This document shows positions 9,010 through 17,199 of a stretch of DNA of 64,000 nucleotides, one piece after another. Origin of the DNA: G963665495 sp963677785. Lineage in GTDB: Bacteria; Desulfobacterota; Desulfovibrionia; Desulfovibrionales; Desulfovibrionaceae. The stretch spans positions 620,001-684,000 of the forward strand of contig CAXXDH010000001.1 in NCBI GenBank assembly GCA_963677785.2, in the 5' to 3' direction. A program made the position numbers and the translations under genes. The notes under the pieces are model-generated. The model searched no databases. It was not told the origin of the DNA and saw nothing but the letters and a program-made list of their open reading frames with translations. The first letter of the stretch is position 1. Each line of letters opens with the position of its first letter.

Positions 9010-11088
9010 ATGAGCTTTGATACGTTTAAGGAGGAACAAGAGGTCCTCTCCCAAGGTGAGGCTTTTCTCAAAGGGCGTACCCCCGATGAAATGACCGAAG
9101 TGTACGCGGCTCTGCTAAAAAAATACAAGAAACTTTTCAAAACAACACGCCGCATCGTGAATATGAGCGACCGTAGCGAAGAACGCCTCAAAGAAGCCAA
9201 TGCCAAAATTCAAAATCAGCAGAAGCAGCTGGAAAAAGCCCACAAGCAGCTTTCCGACCATGCCCAGCTCCTGGAAGAAAAAGTCAAAGAACGTACCAAA
9301 GAGCTGGTGGTGGCCCAGGGCAAGCTCGAAAAATTGGTGGAATTGGGCATCGCCCTTTCCCTGGAGAGGCAGTACGCAAAATTTCTGGAAATGATTGTCC
9401 AGGGCGAGAAAGAACTGACGAATGCCGACGGAGGTATCCTGTTCAGCATGCAGGATGATGAAACCCTCAAACAGGAAATCGTCCGCTATGATTCGCTCGA
9501 CATCCGCATGGGCGGACTCACGGACAGGGAAATAACCCAGGAGCCCCTTCCTCTGCGCGACGCCAAAGGAGTGCCGCGTTACTTCGATCCCATCGCCCAT
9601 GCCGCGCTCACGGAGCGTACGGTCAGCGTCTCCAACATCTGGGAATGCAAAGACTTCGACTTTTCCGAATTTGCGTCTTTTGACGCGGATCACGAATACC
9701 GTACGCAATCCTTTTTGGCGGTTCCCCTCAAACCGCGTAAAGGCCAGGTCATCGGCGTGCTTGTGTTGCTCAACGCGCGTATTCCCGGAACGGGGCGGCT
9801 CGTGGCCTTCAACTCCTCTGATGAACGGTTTATCGAGGCTCTGGCCAGTCAGGCTGCCGTCGCCATGGACAATAAAAATCTCATGAAGGCGCAGGCCCAG
9901 CTATTTGATTCCATTATCCAGGTCATCGCCAGCGCTATTGACGCCAAGTCTCCCTATACCGGTAGCCATTGCGAGCGCGTGCCCGAGTTGGGGATGATGC
10001 TGGCCAAAGCGGCCTGTGAAACCGAGTTCGGCTCTCTTGCAGAGTTTGAATTGAACGACGCCGAGTGGCGGGAGTTCTACCTGGCCAGCTGGCTGCACGA
10101 CTGCGGCAAGGTGACCACCCCCGAATACGTGGTGGACAAGGCCACAAAGCTGGAAACCATCTACAATCGCATTCATGAAGTACGTACGCGCTTTGAAGTA
10201 TTGTTGCGGGATTACCGCATTGAATATCTCGAAGCCGTGGCCGCGGGGGGCGACTCCGATACGCTACGGCAAGAACTGGACGCGAAGACGCGACAACTGC
10301 AGGATGATTTCGCCTTTGTGGCCGAATGCAATGTGGGGGGCGAGTTCATGAGCCCGGAACGTGTCGAGCGTTTGGAACAGATCGCACAGATTACCTGGAT
10401 GCGCTATTTCGACGACCGCCTCGGGCTGTCCATCGCCGAACAGAAACGCGTAAAAAATCAATCGTCCAAGCAGCTGCCGCAAAAAGAATATTTGCTGGTG
10501 GATAAAAAGGAACACATTTTTCGCCGCCCCAAAGAGAATCCTTTCTCTTACGATCCTAAAGCTTTGAAAATTGCTATGGAAGTGCCCCGACATCTATACA
10601 ACCAGGGCGAACTGCACAATCTGCGGATATCACGCGGCACACTCACCGAAGAAGAACGCTATAAAATCAACGAGCACGCCATCCACACAATTCTCATGCT
10701 GGAACAGCTGCCTTTTCCCAAAGACCTGGCCCGCGTCCCCCTGATTGCAGGAGCGCACCACGAAACCATGCAGGGCACGGGCTACCCCAAAGCCGCTAAA
10801 ATGGAAGATCTTCCCGTGCAGGCGCGGATTTTAGCCATTGCAGATATTTTTGAAGCACTAACCGCGTCGGACCGCCCCTACAAAAAAGCCAAAACCCTGG
10901 ACGAAGCCCTGCGCATCCTCAGTTTCTTCCGCAACGACAAGCACATCGACGCCGAACTGTTCGATCTCTTCCTGCTGAGTGAGGTGTACCAGGACTTCGC
11001 GGAAAAATTTCTCGCTCCCGATCAGATTGATGTAGTGGACATTACCAAGTATCTCAGCAATCCGGCTCTTGCCGATCAGCTTTCCTGA
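9010..11088 (+). CDS. Coiled-coil / GAF / HD-GYP signalling protein with a large insertion in the HD domain
   Basis: This 692-residue soluble protein begins with a long coiled coil (about 40-115), followed by a GAF domain (about 115-290) and a C-terminal HD-GYP type phosphohydrolase. The HD pair is H363-D364 in LHDCGKV; further ligands lie in NEHAIHTI, GAHHE and AIADIFEAL, and the GYP motif is G591-Y592-P593. About 190 residues are inserted between the HDCGK helix and the LTEEER region that normally follows within 25 residues. All metal-binding residues seem kept, so hydrolysis of c-di-GMP is plausible. It follows siaC by 24 bases and takes the operon place of the cyclase SiaD, suggesting that this partner switch controls c-di-GMP breakdown. 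Confidence 0.88.
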   Translation: MSFDTFKEEQEVLSQGEAFLKGRTPDEMTEVYAALLKKYKKLFKTTRRIVNMSDRSEERLKEANAKIQNQQKQLEKAHKQLSDHAQLLEEKVKERTKELVVAQGKLEKLVELGIALSLERQYAKFLEMIVQGEKELTNADGGILFSMQDDETLKQEIVRYDSLDIRMGGLTDREITQEPLPLRDAKGVPRYFDPIAHAALTERTVSVSNIWECKDFDFSEFASFDADHEYRTQSFLAVPLKPRKGQVIGVLVLLNARIPGTGRLVAFNSSDERFIEALASQAAVAMDNKNLMKAQAQLFDSIIQVIASAIDAKSPYTGSHCERVPELGMMLAKAACETEFGSLAEFELNDAEWREFYLASWLHDCGKVTTPEYVVDKATKLETIYNRIHEVRTRFEVLLRDYRIEYLEAVAAGGDSDTLRQELDAKTRQLQDDFAFVAECNVGGEFMSPERVERLEQIAQITWMRYFDDRLGLSIAEQKRVKNQSSKQLPQKEYLLVDKKEHIFRRPKENPFSYDPKALKIAMEVPRHLYNQGELHNLRISRGTLTEEERYKINEHAIHTILMLEQLPFPKDLARVPLIAGAHHETMQGTGYPKAAKMEDLPVQARILAIADIFEALTASDRPYKKAKTLDEALRILSFFRNDKHIDAELFDLFLLSEVYQDFAEKFLAPDQIDVVDITKYLSNPALADQLS

Positions 11089-11113
11089 AATTGTTCCACT
11101 TTCTCGCCGGTCT

Positions 11114-11488
11114 CTATTGTGCCTGAATCCCCATAGTATCCCCTGTAACAGCCACGAGATAAAACAAAGCGCCAAAAAGCGTACTAAAGACAATTATGTT
11201 GAAATCAACCATGGAAACAATGACTTGAAAAGTAACTTCGATTGTTTTCAAGACATAAGGCATTTTATCAGTTCCGACGCAATAAATCAGTGCTCCAGCC
11301 AGAATTCCGATAGAAAGTGATGAAATGATTTCTTTTGTTCGTAATACCAGTGTAATGGTAATACATGGTGGCAGTAACGAAATAAATCTTGCATTGAAAT
11401 GTTCCACAGTAAAACTCCAACGTAATAAATGTAAATAATACAGTATTGTCGATGACGTCCATTGCCGAGACGGCAAAGGCATATCCAT
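11114..11488 (-). pseudogene. Fragment of an NhaC-type sodium/proton antiporter gene
   Basis: The - strand open frame contains the typical N-terminal segment of NhaC-family antiporters: FISLLPPCITITLVL, then RTKEIISSLSIGILAGALI and a third hydrophobic segment. It stops after about 95 recognisable residues, whereas the family has about 450. The missing C-terminal part is absent, since the HD-GYP gene ends 26 bases further on. The ISL3 element begins about 20 bases upstream of this open frame. A deletion linked to the element's arrival is the likely cause. Confidence 0.5.
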
Positions 11489-11507
11489 CGCCAGATCCGA
11501 GTTATTA

Positions 11508-12847
11508 TTTTGGTCCTTCCGGGTTTGCCGTGGGTAGCGTCATAATGTAGGCGATTTCCAGGAGGAGACCGCCGATGAGGGATGTTGATCTTTACGGGCA
11601 GATTTTGGGCGTCAAGAGCCCCTGGTTTGTGGATAAAGTTGATTTAAAAACGTCTGAAGGCCGTGTGGATATTTGGCTCGACCATAAGAGCAAGGTGCCC
11701 TGGACTTGCCCGGAATGCGGCAAGGAGCTGACTTGCCGGGATCATGCGGAAGAAAGGATTTGGCGGCATCTGGATACGTGCCAGTTCAAAACTTTCATCC
11801 ATGCAAGAATCCCTCGAGTGGCTTGCCCCGAGCATGGCGTCAAGCAGGTCAATGTCTTTTGGGCTGAACCTGGTTCGCGTTTTACTCTGCTCATGGAAAG
11901 GCTGGTCATTGATGTTCTGACAGAATGCTCGACCATTGAAGGAGCTCGCAAGTTGATGCGAATCTCGTGGGATCAGGCTTGGGGGGTTATGGAAAGAGCT
12001 GTCCGGCGAGGTATGGCACGAAAGGAACAGCGTAAAATCAGCTACATCGGGGTCGATGAGAAGGCTTTCCGAAAAGGACATAGCTATATGACCGTCGTCT
12101 GCGACCTGCTGCGCGGTACGGTCGAGCATGTTGCCGAGGACCGCAAAAAGACAAGCCTTGAAGAATACTACAAAAAGCTGAATGACGAACAGCTCAAGGC
12201 AATCAAGGCTGTATCAATGGATATGTGGCCGGCATACTTTCTGGCCACCAAGGAAAACGTACCCGGTGCTGCAGATAAAATCGTATTCGACCGTTTCCAC
12301 ATCATGCAGCATGTAGGGGAAGCCGTGGATAAAGTACGCCGCCAGGAACATAAGGCGCTGATGGCTGAAGCAAACGAAATTTTGAAAGGCAGCAGATACT
12401 TGTGGTTATACGCTGAGGAGAACCTCTCGGACTCCCAACGACCGCGCCTGGAGGAACTCAAGGAATCGAATCTGAAGACGGGCAAAGCCTGGGCCATGAA
12501 AGAGAGTCTTCGCGGACTGTGGGACTATCTGTCTGTTGGGTGGGCCAAGCGTTTTCTGAAGAAATGGTGTTCTTGGGCCAAACGCTCGAAGCTCGAGCCT
12601 ATGGGCAAAGTGGCGAACATGCTCATGGATCACATGGACAACATCGTGACCTTTTGTCGGCATCGCGTGACAAACGCTGTTGCGGAGGGGCTGAACAGCA
12701 AGATCATGTCCATCAAACGCCGAGCTTGTGGCTACAGCAATAAGGAGCATTTCAAAACAGCGATTTACTTCTTTTGTGGCGGGCTAAAACTCTACCCGGA
12801 GATTAGCAAGACTGGGGCCACCCACTGAGTTTCCGGAAGGACCAAAA
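11508..12847. mobile_element. ISL3-family insertion sequence
   Basis: One transposase gene is bounded by imperfect terminal inverted repeats: TTTTGGTCCTTCCGG at 11508-11522 and its complement at 12833-12847, with further matches inward around GTGGGT. No target duplication is evident at the flanks, which fits a later deletion on one side. The element lies between the NhaC fragment and the HigA/Fic genes. Confidence 0.8.
11575..12828 (+). CDS. ISL3-family DDE transposase
   Basis: The 417-residue protein has an N-terminal zinc-binding region (CPECGKELTC near 43-52), a helix-turn-helix part and the DDE catalytic core of the ISL3 family. Catalytic residues appear as D161 in GVDEKAF, D216 in SMDMWPAY and E371 in AEGLNS. 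The length is normal and the frame is intact, so the element may be active. A GGAGGA ribosome binding site lies upstream of the ATG. Confidence 0.93.
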   Translation: MRDVDLYGQILGVKSPWFVDKVDLKTSEGRVDIWLDHKSKVPWTCPECGKELTCRDHAEERIWRHLDTCQFKTFIHARIPRVACPEHGVKQVNVFWAEPGSRFTLLMERLVIDVLTECSTIEGARKLMRISWDQAWGVMERAVRRGMARKEQRKISYIGVDEKAFRKGHSYMTVVCDLLRGTVEHVAEDRKKTSLEEYYKKLNDEQLKAIKAVSMDMWPAYFLATKENVPGAADKIVFDRFHIMQHVGEAVDKVRRQEHKALMAEANEILKGSRYLWLYAEENLSDSQRPRLEELKESNLKTGKAWAMKESLRGLWDYLSVGWAKRFLKKWCSWAKRSKLEPMGKVANMLMDHMDNIVTFCRHRVTNAVAEGLNSKIMSIKRRACGYSNKEHFKTAIYFFCGGLKLYPEISKTGATH

Positions 12848-12970
12848 ACCATAACTACCAGCTTAAGATGAAATGAGTCAGTTTGCGTCATTATGTGTAG
12901 CAAATTTTGCCATAAATTTGTCGCAAGATATTATTGCCCACCAATTGTACCTACTGCACTCAGGGCATCC

Positions 12971-13378
12971 CTATTCGTCAGACACCAATCTATTGTCCAT
13001 CCTTTCTACGATTTCCTGCAGCAGCACCTCAGCCGGAATACCGAGGCCTTTGTGGAGCTTAAGCATCATGGAGAGGGTGAGCTTGCGTTTCCCGTTCAGG
13101 ACTTCGGATACTCGGCTTTTGCTGCCGAAGTAAGGAATCAGGTCAGTTTGCTTCAAGTCGAGTTGATCCATCTTGAAACGGATGGCGGCTATGGGACTGG
13201 GCAAGGCAATGGGGAAATGTTCGTCTTCGTAGACATCAATGAGGTGTATCAACAGTTCGAGCTCGTCGGCCTGTTCCTGGGAATAGTCTTCCGAATGCTC
13301 GTTCTTGAACAGGTAGTCCACGCGCTGCAGCGCCTCTTCGTGTTCGGCTTCTGTTTTGATAAGTTTCATCATACGCAC
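12971..13378 (-). CDS. HigA-type XRE antitoxin/regulator without a HigB partner
   Basis: The 135-residue product has an acidic helical N-terminal half and a C-terminal XRE helix-turn-helix (about 68-125, with MDQLDLKQTDLIPYFGSKSRVSEVLNGKRKL). This is the organisation of HigA antitoxins of the larger class. HigA normally represses its own operon and neutralises the RNase HigB, whose gene would lie immediately upstream. Here the upstream neighbour, 62 bases away and in the same orientation, is a Fic gene. Either HigB has been lost or this regulator serves the Fic gene. Confidence 0.82.
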   Translation of the reverse strand: MRMMKLIKTEAEHEEALQRVDYLFKNEHSEDYSQEQADELELLIHLIDVYEDEHFPIALPSPIAAIRFKMDQLDLKQTDLIPYFGSKSRVSEVLNGKRKLTLSMMLKLHKGLGIPAEVLLQEIVERMDNRLVSDE

Positions 13379-13440
13379 ACCTCATGAGGTTTTGCATGTC
13401 GTAAGTTTGTCGCAAGATGTGTCGCAAGTTTGTCGCAAGT
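13379..13440. repeat. Short tandem repeats between fic and the HigA-type gene
   Basis: Four near-identical copies of an 11-12 base unit with core GTCGCAAG lie in tandem at about 13396-13440 (three exact cores and one GTCGTAAG). A single further copy, TTTGTCGCAAGATAT, lies beyond the other end of the HigA-type gene at about 12917. The spacing near one helical turn suggests operator sites for the XRE protein. Confidence 0.55.
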
Positions 13441-14481
13441 TCAAATCTGTAAAAAATACACGAGGTTGCTTGTCGCACCTTCCGTACGCAGCAGCCCTTT
13501 TTCCTGCATGGCTTTTAGATCTCGTTGCAGGGTCCGCCTCGTTGTGCCGGGGGAAAGAGACTCAAAGTCCTGAATACGCATCTGGTTGTGTTGCAGCAGG
13601 AATTCTACCGCTTTTGCCTGGCGTTCATTTAAAACAAATTTACTGGCCAGGACATCCCGGCGAATGACTTGCTCACCCCGGAGTTTGACTTCGACCATTT
13701 GTGTTTCCAGCCCGGTAACGAAATATTCGAGCCAGCCGGTGAGGTCCATGTCGTTTACCCGGACTCCCTGGAGCGCCTGGTAAAAAGCAGTACGATCCCG
13801 GTCGTAATATTTGCTGATGGTGAATAGCCGCTTGAAGTCGTATCCGGCTTTATAGAGACAGAGAGTAGCTAGCAATCGAGACGTACGCCCGTTACCGTCC
13901 AGAAAGGGATGTATATGAACGAGCTGAAACTGAGCAATGCCACTCACAAGTACTGGATGAACACCGTGATCCGCATTTAGCCATTTCACAAGTTCGGACA
14001 TCATGATCGGGACGTCTACTGCGGATGGTGGCGTATAGATCACTTCACCCGTACGCGAATTGGCAACATAATTTTGAATTCGCCGGTACTCTCCAGGAGC
14101 AGCTTTGCCCCCGCGTACGTCCTTTACCAACAGCTTGTGGATCTCCCGGATCAAGCCTTCATGTATGGGGTCTCCACTATCAAGGCATTCGGAAACGAAT
14201 TCAAAGGCGGATCGGTAATTCAACAGTTCGAGGGCATCATCCGGATCTACTTCGGGCAGCTTCTCGCCATTCCAAAGCCTCTCGGCCTGTTCAAGAGTAA
14301 GCTGCGTCCCCTCAATATGAGTCGTGTGATGCGCTTCGAGAATAAGCGCGCGATTTTCCATTTCCCGCACCCAGTCCTCTGAAAGCACAGCGGCTTCAAG
14401 AAAACCACGCGCTCGCTCAATCTGGGTGATTGCTGCGGTCATGCGGTTTGTGATGGTAAAACGAGGAGAAAACGGGTGCAT
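13441..14481 (-). CDS. Fic-domain AMP-transferase with N-terminal inhibitory helix
   Basis: The 346-residue protein carries the Fic core with the active-site motif HPFLDGNGRTSR starting at H191. Fic enzymes move AMP or a related group onto a hydroxyl of a target protein. The N-terminal helix contains T53-x3-E57-G58, the (S/T)xxxE(G/N) inhibitory motif, placing it in class II, where the inhibitor is part of the same chain. The C-terminal 70 residues form a winged helix, so it may bind DNA or regulate transcription. It is not clear whether this gene lies inside or outside the prophage. An XRE regulator follows in the same orientation. Confidence 0.9.
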   Translation of the reverse strand: MHPFSPRFTITNRMTAAITQIERARGFLEAAVLSEDWVREMENRALILEAHHTTHIEGTQLTLEQAERLWNGEKLPEVDPDDALELLNYRSAFEFVSECLDSGDPIHEGLIREIHKLLVKDVRGGKAAPGEYRRIQNYVANSRTGEVIYTPPSAVDVPIMMSELVKWLNADHGVHPVLVSGIAQFQLVHIHPFLDGNGRTSRLLATLCLYKAGYDFKRLFTISKYYDRDRTAFYQALQGVRVNDMDLTGWLEYFVTGLETQMVEVKLRGEQVIRRDVLASKFVLNERQAKAVEFLLQHNQMRIQDFESLSPGTTRRTLQRDLKAMQEKGLLRTEGATSNLVYFLQI

Positions 14482-14615
14482 GGCAATATCAAAGTTAGAT
14501 TTATATTTTATGCGACAATACCCTTACCCTGTGTAAGTTGACACCCAACATGAGAAAGTCTGTCATTTAATGTAAGAAGCGTCTTCCCTCAAAAAAATGC
14601 TTTTGCACACTCTTT

Positions 14616-14637
14616 GCTACGCGCGTGTTCGCGTAGC
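14616..14637. terminator. GC-rich 8-bp hairpin between the zincin and fic genes
   Basis: GCTACGCG and CGCGTAGC pair perfectly around a six-base loop. On the - strand it lies about 80 bases downstream of the zincin stop, and a T run follows some 20 bases later, so it may end that transcript. The 235 bases between the two genes hold no open frame of note and are AT-rich. Confidence 0.4.
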
Positions 14638-14716
14638 ATGGTTAATGCCAAAAAATTAAGGATGGAAAGTTTTTTTGTTTTTCGGCTGATGAGTATATGC
14701 CTTTAAGCTTATAATT

Positions 14717-15628
14717 TCAGTCAACGACTAAGCTGACTCCCCAGGCATGAGCGGTGGAAATCATAATCTTCTCCAGCTTTTTATCTACACCCCTCAATTC
14801 ACCAGGATATTTACTCCAAACCTCAGTAAGACATTCAGTTAGCTGTGCAATTATTTCAATAAACTTTTCACTTTCTATGCTGGAAAAGATGCTAGTATTT
14901 TTCTTAATATTAATATTTCCAACATGATACCCTATTAGCTTTGCATATTGAATAAGAACTTCGAACACATTGGTGACAACCGGCAGGAATAACTTATCTC
15001 CTTTAGCTATATTTTTTGATTTCTCTTGTGATATTCTAGATATTTTTTTGCTTATCTCTAGCGAAAATATGTTCACTTCATTTCTCATTATTTCAAAAGC
15101 GTCATATTCTAGGAAATCTGCAGAAAAGATACAGGCGTAGAAATCGCTACAAATAATCAAGCTGTAGTCTTTTACCATGTCAATGTAACTACCATGTGCA
15201 AAACCTTTACGCCCCTCACTGTATGCTTTTCTTGTGGATATGTCCTTACAGTGACCAATCTCGTGGTATACAGTATGGAGAAAAGCTTTAGACTTTGGGC
15301 GCCGGGCAGATCCTTTAATGTGAGGGTCAGTAATTAAATATTCAGAGATGTAATGAGAGATAAAAACTACATGTTCTTCTCCTCCGTTTAACTGCCTTAC
15401 AACCGCAAGGCCCTCGATTTCGCTGGGCCAGTCGTCTTCAGAGGGCAAAATGCGGTCAGGTGCATGCTTCTTTAAAGCCGTTTTGAGCTCCTCATCATCA
15501 AAAATAACAAAAGTGAATGTAGCAGGATCCATATCAAGCTGTTTCACTGCATTTGTAAAAAAGGGTTTAAAAATATTGTCATCCATTTCGGGTGTAGATT
15601 TCTTGAGTACCTGGTCAACTTTTATCAT
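14717..15628 (-). CDS. Zincin-like protein of unknown function (HExxH)
   Basis: I do not recognise a specific family. The 303-residue soluble protein contains VYHEIGHCKD, giving the zinc ligands H122 and H126 and catalytic E123 of a zinc metallopeptidase. The remaining region is helical and Lys/Ile/Ser rich, with no signal peptide or membrane segment. The gene is clearly more AT-rich than the methyltransferase upstream, from which it is separated by only 42 bases, so it looks like cargo acquired at the end of the prophage late operon. Possible roles include immunity, anti-host or anti-phage functions; none can be read from the sequence. Confidence 0.72.
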   Translation of the reverse strand: MIKVDQVLKKSTPEMDDNIFKPFFTNAVKQLDMDPATFTFVIFDDEELKTALKKHAPDRILPSEDDWPSEIEGLAVVRQLNGGEEHVVFISHYISEYLITDPHIKGSARRPKSKAFLHTVYHEIGHCKDISTRKAYSEGRKGFAHGSYIDMVKDYSLIICSDFYACIFSADFLEYDAFEIMRNEVNIFSLEISKKISRISQEKSKNIAKGDKLFLPVVTNVFEVLIQYAKLIGYHVGNINIKKNTSIFSSIESEKFIEIIAQLTECLTEVWSKYPGELRGVDKKLEKIMISTAHAWGVSLVVD

Positions 15629-15670
15629 GATTAGCTCTCTCTTAAGGTGCTTAGTTGATACTCAAAAGTA

Positions 15671-16579
15671 CTAGTTTACCGCTTCAAGGACAAGAGCGCG
15701 GAACGCATGCGCCGCAGCCAGGGGGACAACTCCGTTGCCTGCGAGTCTACGGCGGTCCAGCCTGTTGGCCAGCCCATCAGCATTTCGTAAAAGCGCGGGT
15801 TGCAGACCAGGGTGCTTGCCGAGCAACGATGTCCAAGTTTCAAGGTCATTTGGTGGCGGGGCAAATTGCGGGGGGACATTCGAGGGCGGGGCCTCAATCC
15901 CATCAACCATAGGAAAGTCCATGACTGCGCCTGCTTGCTTGTAGCAACTTGATACTCTGCCGGAGTCATCCTGAAGCCGCTTGAGGTTATCTCGAATTCC
16001 GGCCAGGAGCCCGCCTGCGCGACCGTGGGCGTAGCCCAGAAAGAAGAGGCGTTCGCGGATGTGGCTTGCGCCGACTTCCGCCGCAGATACGACGATCGCC
16101 TTAACTCCGTAGTCCATTGCTTCCAGGTCTTTGACGACCTGATCAAAGCCGCAAGAGAGATGTCCGGGCACGTTTTCGCAATAGATGAGCGGAGCTGTGG
16201 TTTCTTTGAGGATCCGCCGGACGTGGGGCCAGATGTGGCGGGGGTCATTTTCACCTTTGCGGTGCCCTGCGTAAGAAAAGGGCTGACAGGGATATCCGGC
16301 AGTGAGGCAATGTACTTTGCCACGCCACGGTTTGCCGTCGAAAGAAGCAATGTCGTCCCAGACAGGAGCCTCGCATATGGCCGCGTCCGCCATCCGCGCC
16401 ACGAGAGTGGCCGCGGCGTAACTTTCCCGCTCGACGTAACATATAGTACGGGCTCCAGGGACGGCGATCCGAATACCAAGTTCAAGGCCTCCCGCTCCGG
16501 CACAGAGGGCAATTCCTTTAAAAATTCTTGAGGGATGTAGATCCACACGCGCAATCCTTTGTTGCAACTCCGGGGCCAT
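15671..16579 (-). CDS. C5-cytosine DNA methyltransferase
   Basis: This 302-residue enzyme transfers a methyl group from S-adenosylmethionine to C5 of cytosine in a specific site. Motif I is LCAGAGGLELG (25-35), the catalytic loop is GYPCQPFS with C98, and motif VI is ENV at 135-137; a RERLFFLGYA segment and a C-terminal GNGVVPLAAA (motif X region) follow. No restriction endonuclease gene is adjacent, so it is an orphan. Its 5' end overlaps com by 62 bases, the same arrangement as com and mom in Mu, which suggests it is made late and protects phage DNA as the substitute for Mom. The target site cannot be read from the sequence. Confidence 0.92.
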   Translation of the reverse strand: MAPELQQRIARVDLHPSRIFKGIALCAGAGGLELGIRIAVPGARTICYVERESYAAATLVARMADAAICEAPVWDDIASFDGKPWRGKVHCLTAGYPCQPFSYAGHRKGENDPRHIWPHVRRILKETTAPLIYCENVPGHLSCGFDQVVKDLEAMDYGVKAIVVSAAEVGASHIRERLFFLGYAHGRAGGLLAGIRDNLKRLQDDSGRVSSCYKQAGAVMDFPMVDGIEAPPSNVPPQFAPPPNDLETWTSLLGKHPGLQPALLRNADGLANRLDRRRLAGNGVVPLAAAHAFRALVLEAVN

Positions 16580-16703
16580 CTTGTTTGGGGCTCTTGTCCC
16601 TCAGGATATGGTTGATTCCGCCGCATCTCGGGCATTTGATCGTTACCGTTTCTCCATCTGTTTCAGCCAATTTCCTGTGACACGCACATCTGATTTCGCT
16701 CAT
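16518..16703 (-). CDS. com: Com-like zinc-finger translational activator
   Basis: The 61-residue product matches the Mu Com family: a small zinc-binding protein with cysteines at 6, 8, 24 and 27 (CAC and CPRC). In Mu, Com binds the mom mRNA and opens its translation start. Here the gene overlaps the start of a cytosine methyltransferase, so the regulated gene is probably that enzyme. The 184 bases upstream, to the PAAR gene, contain a GC-rich inverted repeat (GGGGGCG and CGCCCCC near 16818-16837) and otherwise no gene. Confidence 0.85.
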   Translation of the reverse strand: MSEIRCACHRKLAETDGETVTIKCPRCGGINHILRDKSPKQDGPGVATKDCACGSTSLKNF

Positions 16704-16887
16704 TTCTTCTTTTTGACGGTTGCGCCTCAGCCTGCTACCTCTACCCCACCCACGCGCGTGGACAGGAAGCAGCGGCTACGGCCGTGGGCCGGTGCTCAAT
16801 CACCGGGCCAGTGGGGGCGGTGCAACGCCCCCGCCTGTTTCCATTTTTTTGTTCATCTATCACTTTTTTTTGGGGCAAGCGTTATAG

Positions 16888-17199
16888 TCACCTTGCCACC
16901 ACATTAGGACTCCCCATCACGCACGTGCCCCGGCCCGCCGGGGTAATCACCGCGTGGCCGCGCAATGTCAGGGGCTTGGACTCGACAATCACGCGTTGGG
17001 TAGCCTGAACGTTGTAGGCCACGCGGCAGTGCGGGCAGTTGGTTATGGACATGTCCATGAAACGGGTCATGCGGCGTCCGTTGGCCGTGGTGCGCTTGGC
17101 GGTTTGCCAATGAAAGCCTGTCCAGCGGTGTCCGCAACAGAGTTGACCGTGGTTGCAGTAGCCAACGATCAGATCGCCGTAGCGTGTTACGCCGGGCAT
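16888..17199 (-). CDS. PAAR-like tail spike tip protein
   Basis: The 103-residue product starts with MPGVTRYGD, typical of PAAR proteins, and ends with the second signature GSPNV. PAAR proteins form the sharp tip that caps the VgrG/gpV spike of contractile tails and can bind metal; several Cys and His residues are present. It is the last tail gene before com. Start TGATG overlap with the upstream gene and an AGGAGG site support the chosen ATG. The central part does not look like a standard PAAR repeat, so the assignment is moderate. Confidence 0.6.
   Translation of the reverse strand: MPGVTRYGDLIVGYCNHGQLCCGHRWTGFHWQTAKRTTANGRRMTRFMDMSITNCPHCRVAYNVQATQRVIVESKPLTLRGHAVITPAGRGTCVMGSPNVVAR

Noticed and set aside
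13379..13440. CRISPR array
   Set aside because: The repeat units are only 11-12 bases and directly adjoin, with no spacers and no cas genes.
15676..16635. Second - strand frame of 319 codons over the methyltransferase
   Set aside because: The other frame carries all methyltransferase motifs; this one shows none.
16818..16850. Terminator at the GGGGGCG/CGCCCCC repeat
   Set aside because: The T run on the + strand begins about 12 bases after the stem and none follows on the - strand, so it does not fit an intrinsic terminator.
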